Below are positions 26,515 to 35,990 of a stretch of DNA of 64,000 bases, in pieces. Below the pieces are notes generated by a model. It ran no database searches. It saw nothing but the letters and a program-made list of their open reading frames with translations, and was not told where the DNA came from. The stretch lies in contig NZ_NSEA01000011.1 of assembly GCF_002734285.1 (NCBI RefSeq), positions 1 to 64,000 of the forward strand. The letters run 5' to 3'. Both the position numbers and the translations under genes were made by a program. This stretch comes from Fredinandcohnia onubensis. GTDB lineage: Bacteria; Bacillota; Bacilli; Bacillales; Bacillaceae_L. Position 1 is the first letter of the stretch, and every line of letters starts with the position of its first letter.

Positions 26515-29500
26515 TTATTTTGTAAGTTCAAGTAAGAGATCACCTGTTTGAATAGCTTCACTGTTTGCAACGTGAATATCCTTCACTATTCCAGTGAAAG
26601 GTGCTTGAACAGTAGTTTCCATCTTCATGGCTTCTGTAATCATGAGATGGTCCCCTTTATTCACCTTGTCACCTTTTTCTACTAGTACTTTTATCACAGT
26701 ACCTGGCATCGTTGCGCCAATATGGTTTTCGTTATCGCGATCAGCTTTTAGTTTAGCAACAACTGTTGATTTAATATTCGTATCTTTAACGATTACCTCA
26801 CGAGGCTGACCATTCAATTCAAAATAGATAACCCTTGTACCATCTGGTTGAGCTTGACCTACTGAAACAAGTTTAACAATTAATGTTTTTCCTTGTTCAA
26901 TTTCTACTTCAATTTCTTCTCCTAGTCTCATTCCATAGAAGAAAGTAGGTGTATCTAACATTGAAATATCGCCAAATTGGTCAAACATTTTTTGATAATC
27001 CATGAATACCTTTGGATATAAAGCGTAAGAGATCATTTCTTTATTCGATACATCGCGGTGTAAGCTATGTGTTAATGTATCTTTTATCTCGCTAAAATTA
27101 ACAGACTCTAGTAACTCTCCAGGGCGAACAGTAATTGGTTCGCGTCCTTTAAGGATAATTCGTTGAAGTTCCTTAGGGAACCCACCATGTGGTTGACCTA
27201 AAAATCCTTCAAAGAGTTCAACTACTGAATCAGGGAAATCTAGTGTTTCTCCTCTTTCATAAATATCATCTTCAGTGAGATTGTTTTGAACCATGTAGAG
27301 CGCCATATCTCCAACTACTTTTGAAGAAGGAGTTACTTTAACAATATCTCCAAACATATCATTTACACGACGATACATTTCTTTAACCTCTTCCCATCTT
27401 GTACCGAGGCCAACTCCCTTAGCTTGTTGTTGAAGGTTACTATACTGTCCACCTGGCATTTCATGCTGATAGATTTCAGTATGTGGCGAAGTCATCCCAC
27501 TTTCAAAATCGTGATAGTATTTACGAACACCTTCCCAATAACGAGCAATCTCTTCATATGCTGTTACAGAAAGTTCAGGTTTTCTTTCTGTACCTTCTAA
27601 TGCATATAATAATGAGTTTGCACTCGGTTGAGACGTAAGGCCGGCCATTGAACTCACTGCAACGTCAACAATATCAACACCAGCTTCTATAGCTTTTGCA
27701 TACGTAATTAATCCATTACCACTAGTATCATGTGTGTGTAAATGAATAGGAATTGAAACTGTTTCCTTCAATGCAGAGATTAAAGTATAAGCCGCTTGAG
27801 GCTTAAGTAAGCCTGCCATATCCTTAATACCTAGCATATGAGCACCTGATTGCTCAAGCTCCTTTGCTAAGTCTTTGTAATATTGTAGGTCATATTTTGA
27901 ACGTGTTGGATCTGTTATGTCACCTGTGTAACAAATCGCAGCTTCTGCAATTTTTCCATTGTTACGAACAGAATCGATAGCAAGTGTCATACCTTTAACC
28001 CAGTTCAAGCTGTCAAATATACGGAATACATCGATTCCTGATTCAGCTGATTCTTTTACGAATTCACGAATTAGATTATCTGGATAGTTTTTGTAACCAA
28101 CCGCATTTGATGCACGAAGCAACATTTGGAATAAAATATTTGGTGCTTGTTTTCGTAATGTTGCTAGACGGTCCCACGGTTCTTCATTTAAGAAACGATA
28201 TGCCACATCAAATGTTGCCCCACCCCACATCTCAAGTGAGAATAATTCTGGTAATAATCTTGCAGTTGGGTCTGCAATATGTTTGATATCATTTGTCCTA
28301 AATCTAGTTGCAAGTAGTGATTGGTGAGCATCACGGAAAGTTGTATCAGTAAAGAGAACTTGTTTTTGTTCTTTTACCCAATTCACTACACCCTCTGGAC
28401 CCTGTTGATCTAGAATTTGTTTGGTTCCTGAAGGTACTGGTTCAGTATGTTTTACTTTTGGTAAAAACGGCTTATCAAACACTGGCTTTCTTTTCTTTTC
28501 GACACCAGGGAAACCATTGACAGTTACATTCCCGATATAGGAAAGCATTTTTGTTCCACGGTCCTTTGGTTTAGGAAAAATAAATAGCTCAGGTGAAGAA
28601 TCGATAAAGGATGTATCATATTCTCCTGATAGGAATTTTTCATGTTTAACAACATTTTCTAAAAACGGGATATTGGTTTTAATTCCACGGATTCTGAATT
28701 CCTTCAAGTTTCTGACCATTTTGGATGCAGCTTGTTCAAATGTTAAGGCTTGAGTAGATAACTTAACTAATAATGAATCATAATATGGTGTGATAACTGC
28801 ACCTTGGAATCCATTTCCTGCATCAAGACGAACACCAAATCCGCCACCACTTCGATAAGCACTAATTTTCCCTGTGTCAGGCATAAAGTTATTTAATGGA
28901 TCTTCTGTTGTAACACGGGATTGAATTGCATACCCATGGGTTTTGATATCTTCTTGTGCTGGAATGCCAATCTCATTACTATGTATTGAATGACCTTCAG
29001 CAACTTGGATTTGTGTTTGTACAATATCAATTCCTGTAATCATTTCTGTAATTGTATGTTCAACCTGTACGCGTGGGTTTACTTCAATAAAGTAGAACTC
29101 ATCATTCGCTACGAGGAATTCAACAGTTCCAGCATTCAAATACTGAACATTATTCATTAATTTAACAGCAGCCTCACAAATGTCCTGGCGCAATTTCTCT
29201 GATAATGATACACTTGGCGCTACTTCAACAACTTTTTGGTGGCGTCGTTGAACAGAGCAATCACGTTCATATAAATGAACAATATTACCTTGACTGTCAC
29301 CAATAATTTGCACTTCAATGTGCTTTGGATTTTCAATGAGCTTTTCAATATATACTTCATCATTACCAAATGCAGCCTTAGCTTCTGATTTAGCACGTTC
29401 GTATGACTCTTTTAATCCAGCCTTACTACGGACAATTCGCATTCCACGTCCGCCACCACCAAGAGATGCCTTGATAATGACTGGATAACCGTGGTCTTCT

Positions 29501-29955
29501 CCAAATCGTACTGCCTCTTCTAAATTTTTCAAAGGGCCATCACTACCAGGAATAACTGGGATCTCCGCTTTTTCCGCTTGATGTCTAGCTTTTACCTTGT
29601 CTCCAAACATATCTAAATGAGAGGATTTTGGTCCTATGAAAATAATATCCTCTTCTTCACATCTTCTCGCAAAATCGATATTTTCAGATAAGAATCCATA
29701 ACCTGGATGAATCGCATCTACGTCATTTTCTTTTGCGATTTCAATAATCCCTTCAATATCCAAATATGCATCAATTGGTTTTTTTCCTTCACCAACTAAA
29801 TAAGCCTCATCAGCTTTATAACGATGATATGAGCCTGCATCTTCCTTCGAATATATTGCAACTGTACGAATATGCAACTCCGTACAAGCTCTGAATACAC
29901 GTATTGCGATTTCTCCCCGATTGGCAACTAGTACCTTCTTGATGCGTTTCTCCAT
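26515..29955 (-). CDS. pyc: Pyruvate carboxylase
   Basis: 1146 aa, full-length single-chain enzyme that makes oxaloacetate from pyruvate, bicarbonate and ATP. Biotin carboxylase domain (1-450: KVLVANRGEIAIRV, KASLGGGGRGMRIV, catalytic EVNPRVQVEH), carboxyltransferase TIM barrel (about 530-800, starting at LFTDTTFRDAHQSLLATR), the central tetramerisation region, and a C-terminal biotinyl domain with EAMKMETT. AAAGGAGG precedes the ATG. In B. subtilis PycA activity is modulated by the c-di-AMP sensor DarB, which is encoded at 62 kb in this window. Confidence 0.98.
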   Translation of the reverse strand: MEKRIKKVLVANRGEIAIRVFRACTELHIRTVAIYSKEDAGSYHRYKADEAYLVGEGKKPIDAYLDIEGIIEIAKENDVDAIHPGYGFLSENIDFARRCEEEDIIFIGPKSSHLDMFGDKVKARHQAEKAEIPVIPGSDGPLKNLEEAVRFGEDHGYPVIIKASLGGGGRGMRIVRSKAGLKESYERAKSEAKAAFGNDEVYIEKLIENPKHIEVQIIGDSQGNIVHLYERDCSVQRRHQKVVEVAPSVSLSEKLRQDICEAAVKLMNNVQYLNAGTVEFLVANDEFYFIEVNPRVQVEHTITEMITGIDIVQTQIQVAEGHSIHSNEIGIPAQEDIKTHGYAIQSRVTTEDPLNNFMPDTGKISAYRSGGGFGVRLDAGNGFQGAVITPYYDSLLVKLSTQALTFEQAASKMVRNLKEFRIRGIKTNIPFLENVVKHEKFLSGEYDTSFIDSSPELFIFPKPKDRGTKMLSYIGNVTVNGFPGVEKKRKPVFDKPFLPKVKHTEPVPSGTKQILDQQGPEGVVNWVKEQKQVLFTDTTFRDAHQSLLATRFRTNDIKHIADPTARLLPELFSLEMWGGATFDVAYRFLNEEPWDRLATLRKQAPNILFQMLLRASNAVGYKNYPDNLIREFVKESAESGIDVFRIFDSLNWVKGMTLAIDSVRNNGKIAEAAICYTGDITDPTRSKYDLQYYKDLAKELEQSGAHMLGIKDMAGLLKPQAAYTLISALKETVSIPIHLHTHDTSGNGLITYAKAIEAGVDIVDVAVSSMAGLTSQPSANSLLYALEGTERKPELSVTAYEEIARYWEGVRKYYHDFESGMTSPHTEIYQHEMPGGQYSNLQQQAKGVGLGTRWEEVKEMYRRVNDMFGDIVKVTPSSKVVGDMALYMVQNNLTEDDIYERGETLDFPDSVVELFEGFLGQPHGGFPKELQRIILKGREPITVRPGELLESVNFSEIKDTLTHSLHRDVSNKEMISYALYPKVFMDYQKMFDQFGDISMLDTPTFFYGMRLGEEIEVEIEQGKTLIVKLVSVGQAQPDGTRVIYFELNGQPREVIVKDTNIKSTVVAKLKADRDNENHIGATMPGTVIKVLVEKGDKVNKGDHLMITEAMKMETTVQAPFTGIVKDIHVANSEAIQTGDLLLELTK

Positions 29956-30009
29956 ATAAATCCTCCTTTAAATATGAACGTTAATTTATCATCAACATAT
30001 AGATAATAG

Positions 30010-31227
30010 TTATCTATAAGAGACATAGTTTTTTTGATAAGTACGAGCTGGTTGATCTTGTGGCTTCTTTTCTTTTGTACTATACATAGAATGATAGTTT
30101 GTAAACATCGAAACATTGATTAGAATCCCCATAGATGCCAGTAATAACAATAATGATGATCCTCCATAACTAATAAATGGCAATGTAACTCCCGTGATTG
30201 GAATAAGTCCCGTCAAACCACCTAAATTGATAAAGGTTTGAATGGCAACCATGGATGATATACCTACTGCTAGTAAACTACCAAATGGGTCAGTACATTT
30301 TCTAGCAATTTGGAATCCTCGAAAAACAATATATGCTAACAATAATAATACAAATAAGACTCCAAATAAACCTAATTCTTCTGCAATAACTGCCATAATG
30401 AAATCGGTATGGGCTTCAGGAAGGTAATTAAACTTTTGAATGCTTTGTCCAAGGCCAAGGCCTTTCCAACCACCAGCTCCTAAAGCAATGTAAGAGTTAA
30501 CTAATTGATGTCCATCATCTTCCGCTTCCCCAAAAGGGTCTAAAAATCCTACAAATCGACCAATTCTCTCTTGGGAAAAAATCTCATCTGATAGAAAGAA
30601 AATAACCGGTGATAAAAGTACAGCGGTTATGAGACCTAGCAACATTAATTTCCCTAAGCTTTTAATGCCCATCCCTGAACATACGATAACAGTTAAGGCA
30701 ATTAAACCAATAATAAATGCTGTACCGTAGTCGGGCTGAATGGCAACTGTAATACAAATAAATAGGGTGAATATGATAGGTGGCATGACAGCCTTATCAA
30801 ATTGATCGATATAGGATTGTTTTTTAGAATAGACTGCCGCAAGATAAATAATAACACTTAGCTTTGTAAACTCGGAGGGCTGAATTCCCCTTGCACCGAC
30901 CATGATCCAGCTTTGTGCATTATTGGCAGTATGTCCAACGACGAATACTAATAAAAGCATCGCAACTGAACCTAGGACAATTAAAAGAAGAATTTTTTTT
31001 GTAGCATATAGTTTATAAGGTAAAATCATGGTTACGAAAAATGCAACTGCACCTACTAGTAAGGCCATCCTTTGTCTATCAAAAAAGAATGATGGGTTTT
31101 CTCCAAACTTTGGGGCTGAGGCAATGACCATGCTTGCACTATAGACCATGACTAGTCCAAAAGAACATAAAAGAAAAACAGCAAGGACTAAAGTATAATC
31201 ATATGATTTTAAAATTTTCTTGAGCAT
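30010..31227 (-). CDS. ftsW: SEDS peptidoglycan glycosyltransferase FtsW (YlaO)
   Basis: 405 aa, about ten membrane helices. Polymerises lipid II at the division septum with a partner transpeptidase. Seen: ARGIQPSEFTKLSVIIYLA near residues 133-151, FNYLPEAHTDFIMAVIAEE with the SEDS-family PEAHTDF motif near 272, and GVTLPFISYGGSSLLLLL near the C-terminus. It lies between pyc and ylaN as ftsW does in B. subtilis, which favours FtsW over RodA or SpoVE. Ribosome-binding site AGAGGAAG. Confidence 0.94.
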   Translation of the reverse strand: MLKKILKSYDYTLVLAVFLLCSFGLVMVYSASMVIASAPKFGENPSFFFDRQRMALLVGAVAFFVTMILPYKLYATKKILLLIVLGSVAMLLLVFVVGHTANNAQSWIMVGARGIQPSEFTKLSVIIYLAAVYSKKQSYIDQFDKAVMPPIIFTLFICITVAIQPDYGTAFIIGLIALTVIVCSGMGIKSLGKLMLLGLITAVLLSPVIFFLSDEIFSQERIGRFVGFLDPFGEAEDDGHQLVNSYIALGAGGWKGLGLGQSIQKFNYLPEAHTDFIMAVIAEELGLFGVLFVLLLLAYIVFRGFQIARKCTDPFGSLLAVGISSMVAIQTFINLGGLTGLIPITGVTLPFISYGGSSLLLLLASMGILINVSMFTNYHSMYSTKEKKPQDQPARTYQKNYVSYR

Positions 31228-31397
31228 TGGGCATCTTCCTCTAAATACAAGGTATAATTATTTATTGTACTATATTTTTGCAATATATAATGCAAAAAAC
31301 CTGTATTTTCTTTTAATCTTATAACCTATTAACCTATATTTCAGTCAAATCCTTTTATAAAAAAATACTGTAAATTTGGTAAGCTGTAAACCCAAAT

Positions 31398-31441
31398 TAT
31401 AAAAAAACTCAAATTATCCTAAAGTCATGATAATTTGAGTT
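31398..31441 (-). terminator. Terminator downstream of ylaN
   Basis: AACTCAAATTATC (31406-31418) pairs with GATAATTTGAGTT (31429-31441), followed on the minus strand by TTTTTATAATTT. Confidence 0.85.
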
Positions 31442-31459
31442 AATTTATCTATTAGTTTC

Positions 31460-31741
31460 CTACTTTCGGGTGGAAGCTTCATGTAGAACGGATAATTCAC
31501 GCTCAAGTTTTGAGATGAGCTCTTTACCTTCATTGCTCTCTATTAAACCCAATCTTACTGCAAAGTCAATTTCTCTGGATAATCCGAACATTTGCGTATC
31601 CAGTACTTCTTCATATAATGGGCATTGAGGCATTGTTAAATTATCCATTTGGACTTTGATAAGTTTTAATATTTTTTCAGCATCTGCTTGAAGTAAAGAC
31701 AGTGCTTTATCACGATGATTCACCGAAATCTCTGAAGTCAA
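31460..31741 (-). CDS. ylaN: YlaN family protein (iron homeostasis)
   Basis: 93 aa, small and helical. Family core: [20 protein letters not shown] and [16 protein letters not shown]. YlaN has been reported to bind iron and relieve Fur repression, and to be essential under low iron in B. subtilis and S. aureus. TTG start with GGAGGGG 7 nt upstream. Monocistronic, with its own terminator. Confidence 0.93.
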   Translation of the reverse strand: MTSEISVNHRDKALSLLQADAEKILKLIKVQMDNLTMPQCPLYEEVLDTQMFGLSREIDFAVRLGLIESNEGKELISKLERELSVLHEASTRK

Positions 31742-31961
31742 TTCATAACCCCTCCGTTTGCGAAGCGATACCTAATCCTATCTATAAATATTAACCTGTA
31801 TACAATAAAATTGCAAGAATAAATAGAAAAGACTAGTATTCTTTAAAAAGGAACTAATTAACAATTAGTTATTTATCGGTTTCACTCCAATAATAAAAGT
31901 GCTGATACTTCCTATTACGTTTCAAAACCTCTATAATGTGTATGAAAGGAATGATTTATCG

Positions 31962-32453
31962 ATGATTATTATGATTGAAGGAAAGACTAAGTATAAAATT
32001 ACACTTGACCCTAGTGTGTGGATTTTTGATGATCGTAGAGTAGATTTACTTACATATTTCGATTCAAATCAAAAAGTGGAAGAAGATTTAAGCGAATACA
32101 CAAAGTCAGTTTCAAAGCATTGGGATAGAGAAATACGCGAAGGTGCGATCTACCCTCCTACTCTTAAAACAGAAAAAAAGTTTTTAAAAGAAAAAATATT
32201 AACTGGTACATACGGCATTCCATTTGGTGATTTTATTAAAAATGCAGAACCACTAGAAGATGCTACAACTCTAAAAATCGTACAAAAAGAACAAGAAACA
32301 ACGGTTCCACTAAGTGAAGCATATGATGCTATCCTTGGATTTTCAAATGTAGGTAAACCTTTACGTGAAGATGGTCCTGTCCATTTTTATTTTGGAGATG
32401 GCTCAAACCGTGAGAATCCAATAAAACATATAACTCGTTTTATCATTGAATAA
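31962..32453 (+). CDS. ylaL: YlaL-like protein (annotated as a peptidyl-prolyl isomerase in some genomes)
   Basis: 163 aa, soluble. Begins with a strand-rich MIEGKTKYKITLDPSVWIFD and contains ILTGTYGIPFGDFIKN; the C-terminus GPVHFYFGDGSNRENP is distinctive. I see no classical FKBP or cyclophilin motif, so isomerase activity is unsupported. The start at 31962 is favoured because TATAAT lies at 31932-31937 and AAAGGAA at 31945; the in-frame extension to 31899 would precede the likely transcript start. Assigned by order next to ylaK and ylaN. Confidence 0.8.
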   Translation: MIIMIEGKTKYKITLDPSVWIFDDRRVDLLTYFDSNQKVEEDLSEYTKSVSKHWDREIREGAIYPPTLKTEKKFLKEKILTGTYGIPFGDFIKNAEPLEDATTLKIVQKEQETTVPLSEAYDAILGFSNVGKPLREDGPVHFYFGDGSNRENPIKHITRFIIE

Positions 32454-32462
32454 TGAGAATAG

Positions 32463-32504
32463 AGCCTGTCACTAACCCTTTTTATCGAGGAAACATGACA
32501 GGCT
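32463..32504. terminator. Terminator-like hairpin between ylaL and ylaK
   Basis: AGCCTGTCA (32463-32471) pairs with TGACAGGCT (32496-32504) around a 24-nt loop. T tracts are modest. Confidence 0.6.
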
Positions 32505-32511
32505 TCATTAT

Positions 32512-33840
32512 TTAAAGAATATCTGCAGCTAATTGGGCAAGGCCAGATCTTTCTCCCTTTACTAATCGAATATGCCCGCCTATTTTTTGGTCCTTAAACT
32601 TCTCTACCACATATGTTAACCCATTATTGTATTCATCCAGATATGGATGGTCAATTTGTTCAGTATCACCCATAAACACGATTTTACTCTTTTCCCCTAC
32701 TCTAGTGAGGATCGTTTTTACCTCGTGCTTGGTTAAATTTTGAGCCTCATCAATAATAATAAACTGCTCAGGGATACTTCTTCCTCGAATATAAGTCAAA
32801 GCCTCCACCTCTATCGAACCCATTCCAGCTAAAATGGCATCAAGTTCACCAGGCTTTTTCGTATTAAATAAATATTCAAGATTATCGTAGATTGGCTGCA
32901 TCCACGGCCGAAGCTTTTCCTGCTTTTCTCCTGGTAAGAAACCGATATCTTTACCAACAGGGACGATTGGGCGGGCGACTAAAAGCTTTTTATACTTGCC
33001 CATATCCTCGGTCTGCATCAAACCAGCCGCAAGTGCCAACAAGGTTTTTCCTGTACCGGCCTTGCCTATTAAAGTCACCAATGGAATATCATCTCTTAAT
33101 AACAGCTCAAACGCCATTGTTTGCTGTACATTCCTAGGTTTAATGCCCCATATATGATCCTGTTTAAAATTAAGTTTTCTAACTACCTTGCCAGTCTTAT
33201 CGACTATTCCAATAGCGGATGAAGAACCTCCAAGTGCGTCTTTTAATAAGATAAATTGATTTGGATAAAACGGGTGGTTAACTAACTCTGTAACGTGAAG
33301 CTCCCCTTTTTCATAAAAAAGGTCAAGTAGGTTTCGATTTATATAAATCTCGAGGAACCCCGAGTATATATGATCAACCTCAACGACACGGTCATTCAGA
33401 AAATCTTCAGATTGTAATCCTAATGCATCTGCCTTCACACGAACCAGTGCATCTTTACTAACTAAAATGACCTGTTTCCCATTTTCTTTTTCTTGTTCTT
33501 CTAATGAGAGATTTTTGGCAACAGCCAAGATGCGATTATCATTTGTTTTTTCAACAAAGATATCTTGTAATTCATGAAAGGATCTGTGATTTAATTCAAT
33601 CCTTAAGCTCCCACCAGTTTCAAGCTGTATTTTTTCGTGGAGCTTCCCTGTTTTTCGCAAGTTATCAATGAGTTTTGAAACTTGCCTTGCATTTCTACCT
33701 ATTTCATCCATATAACGTTTTTTTGAGTCTACCTCTTCTAACACAACCGCTGGTATAACAACCTCATTATCTTTAAATGAATATATTGCTCTGGGATCTT
33801 GCAGTAATACATTCGTGTCTAATACATAAATTTTCCCCAA
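32512..33840 (-). CDS. ylaK: PIN-PhoH family ATPase/ribonuclease YlaK
   Basis: 442 aa. N-terminal PIN nuclease-type domain (1-135) with Asp residues in YVLDTNVLLQDP and DNRILAVA, then a PhoH ATPase domain (about 230-442) with Walker A IGKAGTGKTLLALAAG and Walker B FIIIDEAQN. PhoH2-type proteins couple ATP-driven RNA unwinding to cleavage. TTG start at 33840 (MGKIYVLDTN) has AGGAGG 7 nt upstream and fits the family; the GTG two codons earlier is too close to it. Convergent with ylaL. Confidence 0.93.
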   Translation of the reverse strand: MGKIYVLDTNVLLQDPRAIYSFKDNEVVIPAVVLEEVDSKKRYMDEIGRNARQVSKLIDNLRKTGKLHEKIQLETGGSLRIELNHRSFHELQDIFVEKTNDNRILAVAKNLSLEEQEKENGKQVILVSKDALVRVKADALGLQSEDFLNDRVVEVDHIYSGFLEIYINRNLLDLFYEKGELHVTELVNHPFYPNQFILLKDALGGSSSAIGIVDKTGKVVRKLNFKQDHIWGIKPRNVQQTMAFELLLRDDIPLVTLIGKAGTGKTLLALAAGLMQTEDMGKYKKLLVARPIVPVGKDIGFLPGEKQEKLRPWMQPIYDNLEYLFNTKKPGELDAILAGMGSIEVEALTYIRGRSIPEQFIIIDEAQNLTKHEVKTILTRVGEKSKIVFMGDTEQIDHPYLDEYNNGLTYVVEKFKDQKIGGHIRLVKGERSGLAQLAADIL

Positions 33841-33990
33841 AATCACGCCTCCTACTCAAGTCGGTTTCATTTTTTGTTTTAGGAGTGAAACAGGTTATCC
33901 ATTCGAGTGAGAATTTTTTATTTTATTATATTAGTCAATCCTCTTTTTGTTCGTATAAGGACGACCTTTGATAAAAATATATGTCTGAAT

Positions 33991-34020
33991 GCATAAAGAT
34001 AGAAGAATAATTGAACAATA
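33991..34020 (+). promoter_or_regulatory. Possible sigma-F-type promoter of ylaJ
   Basis: GCATA (33991-33995), exactly 15 nt, then TTGAACAATA (34011-34020). It fits GYATA/GGnnAnAnTR except for the GG pair. Suits the forespore expression known for the YhcN/YlaJ family. Confidence 0.45.
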
Positions 34021-34057
34021 AAAAAAGAAAACACATTGAGCGATAGGAGGCAAAACG

Positions 34058-34657
34058 GTGAGATATATTAATATCCTTCTGTTCTTAACTATAATTTTTA
34101 TTATTTCTGGTTGCGGTACAACAAATAATGCTGGAGAAAATGAGAACGATACTCGTGTAAAAGTTCAAAATTCTGTAGATAACCATGTTGACAGAAAAAC
34201 AGGACAAGAAATTGCGAGTCATCTTGTCGAACTTGCTAGTAGTGTCCCAAATGTAAATGACGCAACCGCCGTTGTTCTTGGGAAGTATGCAATCGTTGGT
34301 ATTGATGTGAATGCAAAATTAGAACGGTCAAGAGTACAAACAATTAAGTACTCGGTTGCTGAAAGCCTGCAGCATGACCCTCACGGAGCAAATGCAATTG
34401 TTGTTGCTGATGCTGATACATTTGAGCGTTTAAAACAAATGAGAAAGCAAATTGAAGATGGACGCCCTGTTACAGGTATTTTGGATGAATTGGCGCAGAT
34501 TGTCGGCAGATTAGTCCCTGATATTCCAAGCGATTTAATTGATAATAACAATACAGAACCAACGAAAACAAATGACAACCAGCTTAAACAAGAAGAACAA
34601 CAGAAATTTGATAAAGAACAGCAAGATCAGTCTAATAATAAAATGGGTAATAAATAA
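34058..34657 (+). CDS. ylaJ: YhcN/YlaJ family sporulation lipoprotein
   Basis: 199 aa. Lipoprotein signal MRYINILLFLTIIFIISGC, lipid-modified Cys at 19. The YhcN/YlaJ domain (about 45-155) has VNDATAVVLGKYAIVGIDVN and GANAIVVADADTFERLKQMR. The C-terminal tail is rich in Gln, Lys and Asn. In B. subtilis YhcN and YlaJ are spore lipoproteins that help germination. GTG start, AGGAGG 7 nt upstream. Followed by a strong terminator. Confidence 0.93.
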   Translation: MRYINILLFLTIIFIISGCGTTNNAGENENDTRVKVQNSVDNHVDRKTGQEIASHLVELASSVPNVNDATAVVLGKYAIVGIDVNAKLERSRVQTIKYSVAESLQHDPHGANAIVVADADTFERLKQMRKQIEDGRPVTGILDELAQIVGRLVPDIPSDLIDNNNTEPTKTNDNQLKQEEQQKFDKEQQDQSNNKMGNK

Positions 34658-34666
34658 AAGATATTG

Positions 34667-34706
34667 CAGCACGAGAACATGGTTTCTCGTGCTGATTTTA
34701 TTTTGG
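34667..34706 (+). terminator. Terminator downstream of ylaJ
   Basis: CAGCACGAGAA (34667-34677) pairs with TTCTCGTGCTG (34684-34694), then ATTTTATTTT. Confidence 0.88.
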
Positions 34707-34790
34707 GTTTTTGGTTATTAGTTCCTAAGTTTTGATGATGAGGGGCTTTTAGATTGAACTAGTCCAGCGGTTTTAGCATTAATTGAGTTT

Positions 34791-34894
34791 ATGAAGGACT
34801 TTATCACCGTGTCTGTGCTTCGTGTGGGACTTCATCCACTCTATGAAGGACTTTACGATCCTGACTGTGCTCCGTTCATGACTTCATCCACCCT
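34791..34894. repeat. Two-copy 52-bp tandem repeat
   Basis: Copy 1 at 34791-34842 and copy 2 at 34843-34894 have the same length and match at 41 of 52 positions by eye. Both begin ATGAAGGACTTTA and contain CTGTGCT and GACTTCATCCAC. Each unit also folds, since ATGAAG at its start is complementary to CTTCAT near its end. It lies in a 390-bp gap between ylaJ and ylaI. No open frame of note. Confidence 0.8.
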
Positions 34895-34978
34895 ATCGAA
34901 ATCCATCTTTCAACGTTGGTTTCCCCTCGACCCTGTTACAACTGACTAAAATAAAAAACTTCCTAAAAAAGACAAACT

Positions 34979-35008
34979 TTGTCAGAAAAGTGTGGGTTGT
35001 TGTATAAT
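34979..35008 (+). promoter_or_regulatory. Sigma-A promoter of ylaI
   Basis: TTGTCA (34979-34984), 18-nt spacer, TATAAT (35003-35008). The coding start is 41 nt downstream. Confidence 0.72.
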
Positions 35009-35049
35009 GGGAAAAAAGATACTTGATAATACTAGAGGGGTTCATAAAC

Positions 35050-35253
35050 ATGAAAGTAAAATGTGTAATTTGTGATAAGATTGAGGACATCGAGGATGAA
35101 TCAAGCCAAGCTAAACGTTTGAGAAACCGACCAATCCATACATATATGTGCCAAGAATGCCATGAGCGCATCGAAACAAGAACGAAAGAACGTATCGCAA
35201 CAAACAAATTCAAGCTATACCGTAAAAAGAAAACAGACGATGATTGGTGGTAA
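35050..35253 (+). CDS. ylaI: YlaI family small zinc-ribbon-like protein (DUF2197)
   Basis: 67 aa. Two Cys pairs, CVIC near residue 5 and CQEC near residue 38, form a probable zinc ribbon. Basic C-terminus ending KKKTDDDWW. The start at 35050 (MKVKCVICDK) follows AGAGGGG and sits downstream of the sigma-A promoter; an earlier in-frame ATG at 35023 is too close to the promoter. Function unknown. Confidence 0.9.
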   Translation: MKVKCVICDKIEDIEDESSQAKRLRNRPIHTYMCQECHERIETRTKERIATNKFKLYRKKKTDDDWW

Positions 35254-35312
35254 TTCGTAATTCAGGATTGCACCTATCCAACGGGCAACTTTCGTCTGGA
35301 GCTAAATATAAA

Positions 35313-35346
35313 CAAAAAAGCCAAGCTTACCCGCTCGGCTTTTTTG
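35313..35346. terminator. Bidirectional terminator after ylaI
   Basis: AAAAAAGCC (35314-35322) and AAGC pair with GCTC and GGCTTTTTT (35337-35345). Confidence 0.85.
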
Positions 35347-35348
35347 TT

Positions 35349-35633
35349 TTATTCGTAGTTCTGATATCTATCAGGATGTTGCTGAATTTGGTCGTGCATG
35401 ATATCGATTAATTCAATCGGAAACCTTGCACTTTTTGCTTCCCCATCAATTGTATACTTCACAAAGTACATAACATCATCTTTTTCAATTTCGATATCCT
35501 TTAGTTTAAACTCATTCACTAAAATATCCTCAAAAAGATCGTACGTTTCCTTTGCGGCTTTATCATCAGGTCTTGCTTCAGCCACAACTTTAATCGTTAA
35601 CCAATTATAGATTGCATCTTGCAAGGATTTCAT
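35349..35633 (-). CDS. Conserved hypothetical protein downstream of ylaH
   Basis: 94 aa, acidic, no membrane segment. Begins MKSLQDAIYNWLTIKVVAEA and has an alternating strand pattern (DVMYFVKYTIDGEAKSARF). The ribosome-binding site GGGAGG is well placed. Starts 17 nt after ylaH and is probably co-transcribed with it. I do not recognise a domain. Confidence 0.85.
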   Translation of the reverse strand: MKSLQDAIYNWLTIKVVAEARPDDKAAKETYDLFEDILVNEFKLKDIEIEKDDVMYFVKYTIDGEAKSARFPIELIDIMHDQIQQHPDRYQNYE

Positions 35634-35650
35634 TAAATTGCCTCCCTATT

Positions 35651-35956
35651 TTACGCTTCACTTTTTTTTGATTGGTGAAGTCGAATTTTATAAATGATTA
35701 AAATAAGAGCGGCAATCGCCAATCCTTCTGCTATTGGTAGGAATGCACCTAAAAACGTTAAAATTGTACACCCTAAGGCAAGAAATAAATAAATCACAAT
35801 ATTTTTTAACAATGGCAACTTCTTTGCAAAACCTAACTTGAAGACAATAATTGTCAAAAGTAAGATCACAATGTATAACATATTTGAACCGACACTTGGC
35901 GTTGTCGAACTATAGATTGTTTTTGCAACTGGCCACATATGTTCGTATACATCCAT
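35651..35956 (-). CDS. ylaH: YlaH-like membrane protein
   Basis: 101 aa with three hydrophobic helices ([58 protein letters not shown]). Matches the small YlaH family encoded next to typA in Bacilli; function unknown. AGGAGG lies 7-8 nt before the ATG. Confidence 0.88.
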   Translation of the reverse strand: MDVYEHMWPVAKTIYSSTTPSVGSNMLYIVILLLTIIVFKLGFAKKLPLLKNIVIYLFLALGCTILTFLGAFLPIAEGLAIAALILIIYKIRLHQSKKSEA

Positions 35957-35990
35957 TCATACCCCTCCTTCTCACACTTTCCTATTATCA

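Noticed and set aside
31899-31961. N-terminal extension of ylaL
   Set aside because: The extension precedes the likely -10 (TATAAT at 31932) and has no ribosome-binding site.
34791-34894. Tandem repeat as a possible CRISPR array
   Set aside because: Only two contiguous copies with no unique spacers and no cas genes nearby.
34893-35213. A 106-codon minus-strand frame overlapping ylaI
   Set aside because: It runs antisense through the ylaI promoter and gene, has no ribosome-binding site and a composition unlike a real protein.
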